NCBI RefSeq assembly: GCF_009734185.1
Contig: NZ_CP046393.1
Coordinates: 488,501-552,500 of the forward strand
DNA length: 64,000 bases
Source: Commensalibacter melissae
GTDB lineage: Bacteria; Pseudomonadota; Alphaproteobacteria; Acetobacterales; Acetobacteraceae
Direction of reading: 5' to 3'
Positions within the stretch are counted from its first letter, which is position 1. Every line of letters begins with the position of its first letter. The translations under genes were made by a program, and so were the position numbers. Under the pieces are notes generated by a model. The model was not told the origin of the DNA. It ran no database searches and worked only from the letters and a program-made list of their open reading frames with translations. This document shows, piece after piece, positions 34,169 through 43,214 of this stretch.

Positions 34169-35017
34169 ATGCATAGGGAAAAGAGAAGCGGTTCTTTATC
34201 AACTTTAGAATTGAGAAGAGATAAATTTGTTGAATTACGTTCAGGTAGCCTAGGAGTCAGGTTGGCCGAGACAGAATCGGAAAAGGATGCAGCCCGAGCT
34301 TTACGTTATCGAGTGTTTTATGAAGAGATGGGAGCGATTCCTAACGAGAGTATTCGTAATCTTAAAAGAGATTTTGATGAATATGATGACTTTTCAGATT
34401 ATTTACTGGTAATTGACTATAATAAAATATCTGATCATGAGCGGGTCGTGGGAACCTATCGATTAATTCGAAAGGAAAATGCCGACAAGGCGGGTGGTTT
34501 TTACAGTCGTGCAGAATATGATCTTTCCGTATTACAGGAATATCCTGGCAATCTTTTGGAGGTCGGTCGCTCTTGTGTCCATCCGCAATATCGTAATCGA
34601 TCCGCAATGCAGTTATTGTGGGAGGGAATTGCTGCCTATATTTTTTATTATCGAATAGATATCTTATTTGGTTGTGCAAGTTTCCCGGGAACAGACCCCG
34701 ATCAATATGCCGAAATCTTAACCTATCTTTATCAAACTCAATTGGCACCCCCAGCTTTGTTAGTCAAGGCTTTGCCAGAGCGTCGTGTGGAAATGTTGCG
34801 TGTCGATCCGCATCATTTGGATCATTTTCGTTGCCGATTGGAACTTCCTCCTTTAATTAAGGGTTATTTAAGACTGGGAGGATATGTTGGGGATGGTGCT
34901 GTTATCGATCAGCAATTTAATACCACGGATGTTGCAATAATTCTTAAAACTGAACTCATTGCAGATAAATACTATCGTCATTATGAACGTCGTTTGAGAG
35001 ACGCATTGGAATTTTGA
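34169..35017 (+). CDS. olsB: OlsB-like N-acyltransferase (ornithine lipid synthesis)
   Basis: Encodes 282 residues. The family pattern is clear: VRLAETESEKDAARALRYRV (about 32-51), FYEEMGA, ERVVGTYRLI, LEVGRSCVHPQYR and an FGCASFPGTD segment. Proteins of this GNAT-like group transfer a 3-hydroxyacyl chain from ACP to ornithine, the first step of ornithine lipid synthesis, and ornithine lipids are known in acetic acid bacteria. No olsA-like gene is adjacent. lnt follows closely. Confidence 0.75.
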   Translation: MHREKRSGSLSTLELRRDKFVELRSGSLGVRLAETESEKDAARALRYRVFYEEMGAIPNESIRNLKRDFDEYDDFSDYLLVIDYNKISDHERVVGTYRLIRKENADKAGGFYSRAEYDLSVLQEYPGNLLEVGRSCVHPQYRNRSAMQLLWEGIAAYIFYYRIDILFGCASFPGTDPDQYAEILTYLYQTQLAPPALLVKALPERRVEMLRVDPHHLDHFRCRLELPPLIKGYLRLGGYVGDGAVIDQQFNTTDVAIILKTELIADKYYRHYERRLRDALEF

Positions 35018-35079
35018 ATTATTCATGAAGTTTGAAAATTTATAAACTATTTTATAAAGTTATTTCATACATTAAGAAA

Positions 35080-36654
35080 ATGGATTTTCATTTGGATAAA
35101 TGGCATGACTTAAAAGGATGGCAAGGGGCATTATATCTCACAGGTTTGGGAGGAATATCTGCCTTGGCTTTTCCACCCACCTATTTTATATTTATTTTAT
35201 TTTTGTCATTTCCGTTACTTCTGCATTCAATTGATCATTCCAAAAATTGGAAATGTGCCCTGATGAAAGGGTACTGGTTTGGTTTTGGTTTGCATACAAT
35301 CGGATTATCGTGGCTTGTAAATGCTATACTGATACGGGCACAGGACTTTTGGTGGCTTGTTCCAATTGTATCTCCATTATGTGCGATATTACTTGCATTA
35401 TGGACGGGTTTGCCTACGCTTTTCTATTATTGGATAAAACCTTCAAAAAAATTAAAAATTTTTGTTTTCGCTGGTTTATGGACCGTTTGTGATATGTCCA
35501 GAGCGGTGATGTTGCCGCCTAATTGGTGGAATCCTGTTTTGACAGGTTTCCCATGGAATCCTTTGGCCAGTACCTGGGAGATCCCTGGCAGGATAGGGGA
35601 TATTTTTATCCAGACCGCTTCCCTTATTGGAGTGGATGGATTGACATTGATAACGGTTATTCTCGTCTTGCTTCCATTATATGGAAAAAAAGGATGGATG
35701 ATTATCGCTGGAACTATTTGTGGTTTGGCTTTATTTGGTTCTTACCGTTTGGTAGAAAAACCGCCTATTACAGATAATAATACACCCATTGTTGCCTTAA
35801 TTCAGGGAAATATAGCTGAAGATGACAAGATAGCGAATACAGATCCTCGCCGAATTTTCCAGAAATACATGCAACTTACCTCGGATGCGGTTGTTCAGGC
35901 GGTAACCTTGCGTCAAGAATTGGGGCAGTTTGAAAGACCTATCATTTATGCCTGGCCTGAAAGCTCTTTTCCGGGAAGTATTCAATATGATGACGCAGCC
36001 AGAAAAGTTATGATGCAAAATAATCCAGATGCCTCTTTCGGTATTATAGGGGCCATCACCCAGCAAGAACCAAATATTCTTTACAATAGTTTGGTAGTTT
36101 TAAGGCAACCGGATGGAGCGATTGATCATGTATATAATAAAGTGAAATTGGTACCTTTTGGTGAATCCCAACCTTGGTATATTCCATTTCATGTTGTACC
36201 TGGACAGGTTTTAACACCAGGTGAGGGAAATGTCACATTGAATTTATCAAGAGTAAGTTCTTTTGCACCATTAATATGTTATGAAGTTATTTTTTCGGGA
36301 CAGATTCTTGATTATAAAAATAGACCAAAATGGATATTGAATTTAACAAATGATGCGTGGTATGGAAATTCTGCCGGTCCTAGACAACATCTTGCTGCGG
36401 CGAGATTGCGTGCCGTGGAGGAAGGAATTCCAGTTGTGCGTGTAGCAAATACGGGAATATCAGCAGTTTATGATTCTTATGGAAGAAAAATAAGCCAGAT
36501 TGACTGGGGCGTCAAAGGAGTAAGGGCGGTTGCGTTACCAGGAGCTTTGTCTTTTACGTTGTTTTCGTTGGGACATCGTTTTATTCCTTTTTGTTTGTCA
36601 CTTATTTGTATTTTTACAGGAGTAGCAGGCAAATTCCTCTCGAGGGGGAAATAA
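35080..36654 (+). CDS. lnt: Apolipoprotein N-acyltransferase
   Basis: Encodes 524 residues from ATG 35080; a TTG at 35032 would add 16 residues, but the extra stretch is not family-like. An N-terminal bundle of about six TM segments is followed by the nitrilase-type domain with the catalytic triad visible: Glu in YAWPESSFPG, Lys in YNKVKLVPFGE and Cys in PLICYEVIFSG. A final TM segment is near the C-terminus. It N-acylates the Cys of lipoproteins in the inner membrane. All three catalytic residues are present. Confidence 0.92.
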   Translation: MDFHLDKWHDLKGWQGALYLTGLGGISALAFPPTYFIFILFLSFPLLLHSIDHSKNWKCALMKGYWFGFGLHTIGLSWLVNAILIRAQDFWWLVPIVSPLCAILLALWTGLPTLFYYWIKPSKKLKIFVFAGLWTVCDMSRAVMLPPNWWNPVLTGFPWNPLASTWEIPGRIGDIFIQTASLIGVDGLTLITVILVLLPLYGKKGWMIIAGTICGLALFGSYRLVEKPPITDNNTPIVALIQGNIAEDDKIANTDPRRIFQKYMQLTSDAVVQAVTLRQELGQFERPIIYAWPESSFPGSIQYDDAARKVMMQNNPDASFGIIGAITQQEPNILYNSLVVLRQPDGAIDHVYNKVKLVPFGESQPWYIPFHVVPGQVLTPGEGNVTLNLSRVSSFAPLICYEVIFSGQILDYKNRPKWILNLTNDAWYGNSAGPRQHLAAARLRAVEEGIPVVRVANTGISAVYDSYGRKISQIDWGVKGVRAVALPGALSFTLFSLGHRFIPFCLSLICIFTGVAGKFLSRGK

Positions 36655-36687
36655 TTAACTAAAGGGCTAAAGAACAAGGTTGTATGG

Positions 36688-38841
36688 ATGGAGAATATTC
36701 GTTTAAAGTTGAATTGGTTTAAATTCAACGTTTTTTTACCAAATATACAATCTTTTAAATGGTTATACGCTCCTAAAAAAGAAGCCATTTTTTTCTCATT
36801 GCGAACAATCATTGCCTCTTTTCTTGCTTTGGCAATTTCCTTATGGATGGAAATGGATAGCCCCAAATGGGCTGTTATGACAGTATGGATTATTTCTCAA
36901 ACCTCTCGGGGAGAGACGATAACCAAATCAAAATGGCGTATTGTGGGAACCATAGTCGGAGTTGTTGTTTCGGTTTTGATTGTTGCCGCATTCCCTCAGC
37001 AACCATTTTTATTTGAAATATGTCTGGCTTGCTGGATAGGGGGCTGCTGTTTTTTTGCAAGCCTAATCCGTAGCTCCAGTTCCTATAGCGTTGTCTTGGC
37101 AGGATATACCTGTACAATTATCGCTTTTACAGCAAGTTCTGATCCTGAAAATGTGTTTATGCTGGCAATGTCCAGGGGCACTTATATTATTTTAGCTGTA
37201 TTGTGTCAGGATTTAGTTGAACGTATTTTTGCTTATAATCAGGAGAAACAGGCTCGATCTAATATTGAGAAGAATATTTTAATGGCCATAACAGGAGCCC
37301 TTAATGTTATCAAGGATGTTTTTAATGGTGATTATCAGGCTGTCTACCGGGTAAGGGAAACCTTTTCTGCTATTGCTGCAACAAGAAATACCCTAGAATT
37401 CAGAAAAGCTGAAATGACTGGTAACGATCATATGATTGACCATGTTCATGCCACTTTGTTTTCTGTAGTCATTGTTTTGACTAGATTAATGAATCTAGTG
37501 CTTTACATGCGGGAATTCAAAGAGGCAGGAAATGATTTCCATAGTATTTTTTCGCAAGTTCATACTTATGTTCAATCTCTGATTCAATTTATAAATAAGA
37601 ATATGGATTTTAGAGCGCATATGCAAAAGCTTGCCGATCTTCGTTGGGAATGTCGACAGATTATTGCCAATCATATTTTTCATGATACGGCTTTAAATTA
37701 TTCAGATCGTGAATCTATTGAAAAACAGTCTTTTCTACATCAAAGAATTTTATATCGGGCTTTAAGTGAATTATTGGGCGAGTTGGAAGTGGTTTTAAGG
37801 GAATACAGAATGGTTCACAATCCTCCCCTGCATGACCGTTTTACATTTAGAATGCCTCCACTGCTTAATTTCAGATTGGCCTGGTCGAATGGATTGCGTG
37901 TTTTTTTGGTGGTGATTTTGTGTTGTCTGATTTGGGAAGTTACTGCCTGGCCTAATTTTACAAATGCTCTCGGATTTTCCTGTATGATTTGTGGTCGCCT
38001 ATGCCTTTTTGAAAATAGTTATAAATTTTCATTGGATTTTCTAAAAGGCACAGTTTTGGCCATGATTGTCAGTGGTATTATGAATGTTACCTTAATTGCG
38101 TCAGCAAATACGATTGAGTTGCTCTGTATCGCTTTTTTCATTCCAGCTTTTATCGGGGGATTGGCGATTTATAATTTGCCAACCCGTGGTATAGGGATGA
38201 GTTTCACAATCTTTTTATCATTGATGCTGGTTGTTGATAATCAGGATAAAATGAACGAACTGACTTTTTTCAATACGGCTTTTGCCACTGTGGCAGTGGC
38301 AGCGATTGCTATTTTTTCATTCCGATATATCGCACCATATTCACCAATTCAGGTGCGAAAATCAATTCGTCAAAGAATGATAAAAGATATTCATACCCTG
38401 CCAGTATTATTGACCATTCCTCCGGCAAGAAAATGGCTTGCGGTAACGACGGACTGGTTTGTTTCATTGATGAGGCAGTTTGACCCCGCTAAGGAGCTAA
38501 CACTGATTAGACGGTATAATCAAGGTGCATTGGCGGTAATGGTTATCGGGATTAATATTATTGAAATGAGAAAAATGATCATTCATGACATTTTACCTGA
38601 GGATGTCAAAAATCAATTGCGTGTTGTTATTAGAAGAATAAGTCATTTTAAAGGAGGACATCATGTCAGGACTGTCTTGATCATTAAAAGTGCTATTCGA
38701 CGTTTACAGTACAGGGAAAGTCATGAAAAGAACCTTGCACAAAGACTTGAAATCGGTACGGCAATTGCATGTTTAATACCAATACATTATGCATTGGAAA
38801 AAAATCTTACATTTTTCAATTTATCATACAGTGATAATTAA
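36688..38841 (+). CDS. FUSC family inner-membrane protein (copy 1 of 3)
   Basis: Encodes 717 residues in the FUSC/AaeB layout: an N-terminal TM bundle (about 35-175) starting with the LRTIIASF and SPKWAVMTVW motifs plus RGETITKSKWR and FPQQP, a cytoplasmic helical region (about 180-390), and a second TM bundle (about 395-550) with a cytoplasmic tail. Relatives are aromatic acid or fusaric acid efflux pumps. No HlyD-type adaptor or outer-membrane factor is encoded beside it. Two paralogues with the same motifs follow at 40982 and 43215. Substrate unknown. Confidence 0.85.
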   Translation: MENIRLKLNWFKFNVFLPNIQSFKWLYAPKKEAIFFSLRTIIASFLALAISLWMEMDSPKWAVMTVWIISQTSRGETITKSKWRIVGTIVGVVVSVLIVAAFPQQPFLFEICLACWIGGCCFFASLIRSSSSYSVVLAGYTCTIIAFTASSDPENVFMLAMSRGTYIILAVLCQDLVERIFAYNQEKQARSNIEKNILMAITGALNVIKDVFNGDYQAVYRVRETFSAIAATRNTLEFRKAEMTGNDHMIDHVHATLFSVVIVLTRLMNLVLYMREFKEAGNDFHSIFSQVHTYVQSLIQFINKNMDFRAHMQKLADLRWECRQIIANHIFHDTALNYSDRESIEKQSFLHQRILYRALSELLGELEVVLREYRMVHNPPLHDRFTFRMPPLLNFRLAWSNGLRVFLVVILCCLIWEVTAWPNFTNALGFSCMICGRLCLFENSYKFSLDFLKGTVLAMIVSGIMNVTLIASANTIELLCIAFFIPAFIGGLAIYNLPTRGIGMSFTIFLSLMLVVDNQDKMNELTFFNTAFATVAVAAIAIFSFRYIAPYSPIQVRKSIRQRMIKDIHTLPVLLTIPPARKWLAVTTDWFVSLMRQFDPAKELTLIRRYNQGALAVMVIGINIIEMRKMIIHDILPEDVKNQLRVVIRRISHFKGGHHVRTVLIIKSAIRRLQYRESHEKNLAQRLEIGTAIACLIPIHYALEKNLTFFNLSYSDN

Positions 38842-38912
38842 TGTGCCCCTGTTATGATTAATAATTTTAATTATTGAATAGAATAAATAAAATTATTTGA
38901 ATGGTATAATTT

Positions 38913-40823
38913 ATGTTTATTGTTTCCAATCTTTTATTTTTAATGATTATTACCGTAATTTTACTGTTTTACAGTTATGTTGTCGGATATCCATTTGCCA
39001 GAAAAGTAAATAAATATGGATCTTTTGAATTATCTTTCCCTTTAGGTATCGCTATTTTGGGAATAACTGCATTATGGATCAATAATTTATTTAATATTGG
39101 AACATTTCAGGCCGCTATAATATTTTTATTTCCTCTGGGTCTGACGTTTTGGATCAATAAACCGAGTATTGAGTGTTATAAAAAAGGTTTTTCTGACAAA
39201 CCGATTATTATTTTACCTCTGATTTTGTCATTTATAGCAGTATCAGGTGTTTTTATCAAAATAAATGGATCTGATGTTGGGATTTCTACACCCTTATTTG
39301 ACCATATTAAAATAGCCTTGGTTAATTCAATTGTTAGGGATGGCTTTCCTATAATAAATCCTTTCTGTATTGATCCATCTGCAGGGGAATTGTTTCATTA
39401 TTATTATCTTTTTTATTTATTGTCAGCAAATATTGTTGTATTTTTCCATTGTTCAGGTTTAAATGCCGATATTATTCTTGCTTTTATTTCTGCATTTATT
39501 TCTATATTTACTTGTTTCTATTTATTAAGTAAATTATTTTCGAAATCTATTAATAAAAAAAAAGGCCAATACTTATTTTGTTTTTTTTTATTTTCTGGTT
39601 CGATTGTTTCTTTTGTCGATTTATTGACTGGTTATAAACTTTTTAAAATTCTATCAAATGTTCATCCCCTAGAATCATGGATTGTTCAAGCCGCTTGGGT
39701 GCCACAACATCTTTTGGCTGCATCATGTTCAGTTTTGGCCTTATTTTTGATTGGCGCAAGAAATTTAAATAATAAAATAATTTTATTTTCAATTATTATT
39801 TTGGTTGGTGCCGGATTCAGCTTTTCGGTATGGGTTGGGGGGCTTACGTTTGCGGTAGTATCATTAATGATTTTTGTTGAACAAATAGTTGGGAAAAAAA
39901 ATAAAAAAAATGTGTTAATTAACTGGTTATGGCTGGTTCTTGGATCTTTTATAATCATTTTACCGATTATGTATAATGTCATTACCGTCCCTGTAAGGGA
40001 ATCCGGTTTTCCAATACGTATATTTATTTATAATTCATCAGTTTATAAACAGTTTATAGATTTTATTTTCTTTTTCACTGGGGCAGTGATTTTATGGTTT
40101 CCGGTAATAATAATTGGATTATATTGTTTGATATTTGAGATTTTATTAAAAAGAATAAAGATTGATCCATCTTTTAGGGTAATATTATTTATCTGTTTAG
40201 CGTCAATTTTTGTTTCTTTATTCATTCACAGTAGTATATATAATGACGATTTGGGTTGGCGTGCAATTTTATTATTTGTTTTGACAGGAACAACGATTGT
40301 CACTTTTTATGTCAATGAATATTGTTCCAGTTTCAAAAAAGTAATTTTTATATTTATTGCTCTAATTGGTATTATTGAACCATTAAATTTCAGTAAAATG
40401 TTGATATTCGGTGCGGATTATTATAGACCCAGACCAAGTTTAAAAGAATTAAACAAAATAACTCACCAAACCCATAAACAGGACAGATTACTAATTAATA
40501 TTCATCAAAACGAGACTTTTGAACCATGGGGGGGCAATCTATTGCCACCTGTAATGGTTAACAGAAAATTTTGTTTTCAAAATATTAGCTATGTCAAAAC
40601 TTTTGGGCCTAACTGGGGTGACAAGGTTGAATTGATGGATCATGCGATCAGACAGTTTTATAACGGTAAGGCCAATGATAAGGATCTGGCCTTGATTAAA
40701 CAGTTTCAGTGTAATGCAATAATTGTTACACGTTATGATCCGGTTTGGAGCTATATGCCTTATACAGATTTAACCAGTGTTTATTCTGATAAAAATTTGA
40801 GAATTTATAATTTTAATCGGTGA
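38913..40823 (+). CDS. Large polytopic membrane protein, possible GT-C type glycosyltransferase
   Basis: Encodes 636 residues with about 11-13 hydrophobic segments spread from residue 3 to 510 and a soluble C-terminal domain of about 110 residues. After the third or fourth TM segment there is a loop, GSDVGISTPLFDHIKIALVN (about 112-131), with acidic and His residues placed as in the first periplasmic loop of GT-C enzymes that use lipid-linked sugars. The C-terminal part contains WGGNLLPPVMVNRK and NAIIVTRYDPVWS. The assignment is tentative. It is unusually AT-rich and sits between FUSC copies 1 and 2, breaking the tandem array, which may indicate insertion. Confidence 0.5.
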   Translation: MFIVSNLLFLMIITVILLFYSYVVGYPFARKVNKYGSFELSFPLGIAILGITALWINNLFNIGTFQAAIIFLFPLGLTFWINKPSIECYKKGFSDKPIIILPLILSFIAVSGVFIKINGSDVGISTPLFDHIKIALVNSIVRDGFPIINPFCIDPSAGELFHYYYLFYLLSANIVVFFHCSGLNADIILAFISAFISIFTCFYLLSKLFSKSINKKKGQYLFCFFLFSGSIVSFVDLLTGYKLFKILSNVHPLESWIVQAAWVPQHLLAASCSVLALFLIGARNLNNKIILFSIIILVGAGFSFSVWVGGLTFAVVSLMIFVEQIVGKKNKKNVLINWLWLVLGSFIIILPIMYNVITVPVRESGFPIRIFIYNSSVYKQFIDFIFFFTGAVILWFPVIIIGLYCLIFEILLKRIKIDPSFRVILFICLASIFVSLFIHSSIYNDDLGWRAILLFVLTGTTIVTFYVNEYCSSFKKVIFIFIALIGIIEPLNFSKMLIFGADYYRPRPSLKELNKITHQTHKQDRLLINIHQNETFEPWGGNLLPPVMVNRKFCFQNISYVKTFGPNWGDKVELMDHAIRQFYNGKANDKDLALIKQFQCNAIIVTRYDPVWSYMPYTDLTSVYSDKNLRIYNFNR

Positions 40824-40981
40824 GGGAATATTTTTAAAGTTAAATCATGATGTTTTTTTCCTATTATAACAAAGTCAAGTAAATGTTATCATGGCGTTTA
40901 TGAATATTTAATTGATGCTATTTGTTCTGATCTCTGATATATCCCTTTTCTAAAGCTGTATATTGAAGATCAGGCATTCAG

Positions 40982-43099
40982 ATGCGTCTTAGCGATTTTA
41001 CATTACCGTCATTTAGCTGGTTATTTGCCCCACAAAAAACAGCCTTGATATTTGCGCTTAGAACCATCATTGCCTCTTATATTGTATTGGTCATTGCTTT
41101 ATGGATGGAATTGGATAGTCCGCGTTGGGCAATTATGGCCGTATGGATTGTAGCCCAGAATTCATCCCGTGGGGAAATCCTTTCCAAAGCTTATTGGATT
41201 ATTACCGGAAATGTCATTGGTATTATCATGGCATTGGTTATTGCGGGCTGTTTTCCACAACAGCCTTTTATTTTTGAAATTTCAGTTGCCATTTGGGTGT
41301 CATTTTGTTGCTGGATTGGCAGTTGCACAAGAAATTTCAGGGCTCTGGGTATGGTGATGGCAGGATATAGTTGTGCCATTGTTTTATATGGTGCCGTTGA
41401 TAATTTAAATAATGTTTTCATGCTCGCAATGGCACGGGGAAGTTATTTTATTTTGGGTATACTCGCAGAAAATTTTACCGCTCGCCTATTTGATCTCAAT
41501 TTGCATCATCAGGCCCATAGAAAATTGACAGAGGATTTACAATTGTCAATTGAAGAGGCTGTTAAATCCGTTATTAATATGATGAATGGAGATGATTGGG
41601 CGGTTCAACGATCAGATCAATTTTTGGCATCCGTTATTTCATTAAATAATAATATTGAGTTTCGTGAAAAGGAGATGCAGGGTACAGGTCATACAGGGGA
41701 TCATGCCAGGGCTGTATTATCTTCAGTTTTGAGTTTGATTATCAAAGCTTCGGGTTTATCCATTTTAATGAAACAGACAGAAGGGAAAAATTTACAATTT
41801 TCAAGTATTTTACCCCTTACACAAATCTATTTGCAGGAACTGCTAAATCATCTTAAGTCGGGTGTTTCCATTGATGCATCCTTAAAAGCTTTGAATTCAC
41901 TAAGATGGGAATGCCGACAACGTATTGCTGATAGTTTTTACCGTGTATTAAAAGAAAAAAAAATTTCGGATGATGAATATGCAGAAAAAACTTTAAATGA
42001 TCGTATATTATATCAAGGTTTACGTGAAATTTTGGCAGAATTAGAAGTTACTCTGAAAGAATTTGCTAAAAGTCGAGATATGACCTTGAAAGACCACTTT
42101 CGTTTTATTGTCAAAAATAGTTATGATTTCAAAAGGGCTTGGAGAAATGCGATCAGGGCTTTTGTGGCAATAACATTTGGTTGTATTGCCTGGGAAATTA
42201 CTGGTTGGAGCTACGGTCCGCTTTTTCTTGCATTTTTATGTATGGGATGTGCACGGTTCTGTATATTTGAGAATGCTTCGCTTGCCTGTAAGGGTTGGTT
42301 CAAGGGGGCGTGTTGGGCTATATTTGGTGGATTTATTTATAATTTTCTTTTCTTGCCTATTATTACGAATATAGAGGTTCTCTATTTTGTGCTTTTGATT
42401 CCGTTCATGATCGGGGGATTAGCAATGGCGGTGCCAAAATATGCTGCGATCGCTTCGGCATGCATGTTTTTTTTCTGTTATATGATTGGATTTACTAATG
42501 TTGGTAGAATGGATGAAGTAACCTTTTTTAATGATTCAATGGCCATTTTCATGAGTGGATTATTCGCCTTTACCGCATATCGGTTGGTTTTTCCTTACCA
42601 ACCTCGTAAATTGAGGTTTCAGTTAAGACAGAAATTGCTTCATGGTATGCATCATTTGGCGAATGCTATTGTTGTTCCATTACCTAGAGAGTGGATTAGT
42701 TATGTAATTGAAGCTTTTGTCGTGTTAATGCGTCAGCTTGATGAGGACCGAAATACGACACTGGTGCAAACCTATCGTCATGGAACGATGGCCGTGACAT
42801 TGATTGGTGTCAATATCATTCGGTTGAGAGCGATGGCTGCCCATGACATCATGACGGAAGATATTAAAAATATTCTAAAAGTTGTTTTAAGACGTATTGC
42901 GAAATTTGATGGCCGTCATGCCAAATATGGTCCACATGCAAGAACTGTTGTGATTGCCCATCGTGCCATTTCTAGGTTTCGGGAAAGGGAAAGTCATGAA
43001 AAAAATCTGGCAATCCGTATAGAAATCAGTGCCGCTATTTCTTCCCTAATAATTATTTCATATGCCTTGGATAAAAACGGATCTTTCTTACGGTTGTAG
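40982..43099 (+). CDS. FUSC family inner-membrane protein (copy 2 of 3)
   Basis: Encodes 705 residues with the same order of elements as copy 1: LRTIIASYIVLVIALWMELD (about 24-43), SPRWAIMAVWIV, SRGEILSKAYW, FPQQP, the cytoplasmic SLRWECRQRIADSFY segment, a second TM bundle and a C-terminal ESHEKNLAIR motif. Probably an efflux permease of the aromatic acid exporter type. The ATG at 40982 follows directly on a 160-bp gap. No partner adaptor nearby. Confidence 0.85.
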   Translation: MRLSDFTLPSFSWLFAPQKTALIFALRTIIASYIVLVIALWMELDSPRWAIMAVWIVAQNSSRGEILSKAYWIITGNVIGIIMALVIAGCFPQQPFIFEISVAIWVSFCCWIGSCTRNFRALGMVMAGYSCAIVLYGAVDNLNNVFMLAMARGSYFILGILAENFTARLFDLNLHHQAHRKLTEDLQLSIEEAVKSVINMMNGDDWAVQRSDQFLASVISLNNNIEFREKEMQGTGHTGDHARAVLSSVLSLIIKASGLSILMKQTEGKNLQFSSILPLTQIYLQELLNHLKSGVSIDASLKALNSLRWECRQRIADSFYRVLKEKKISDDEYAEKTLNDRILYQGLREILAELEVTLKEFAKSRDMTLKDHFRFIVKNSYDFKRAWRNAIRAFVAITFGCIAWEITGWSYGPLFLAFLCMGCARFCIFENASLACKGWFKGACWAIFGGFIYNFLFLPIITNIEVLYFVLLIPFMIGGLAMAVPKYAAIASACMFFFCYMIGFTNVGRMDEVTFFNDSMAIFMSGLFAFTAYRLVFPYQPRKLRFQLRQKLLHGMHHLANAIVVPLPREWISYVIEAFVVLMRQLDEDRNTTLVQTYRHGTMAVTLIGVNIIRLRAMAAHDIMTEDIKNILKVVLRRIAKFDGRHAKYGPHARTVVIAHRAISRFRERESHEKNLAIRIEISAAISSLIIISYALDKNGSFLRL

Positions 43100-43214
43100 C
43101 TATTGAACATTATCAAATTGCCAGTAATCCCTTTTCATTTTTCAAAAAAAAGAATAGTTTGGAAACTGTCATCATATTTATGTGATTAAAAAATAAAAAG
43201 GTTTTTGTGAGTAG

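Noticed and set aside
34362-34748. 128-codon minus-strand frame
   Set aside because: Antisense to the OlsB-like gene, whose frame carries the conserved motifs.
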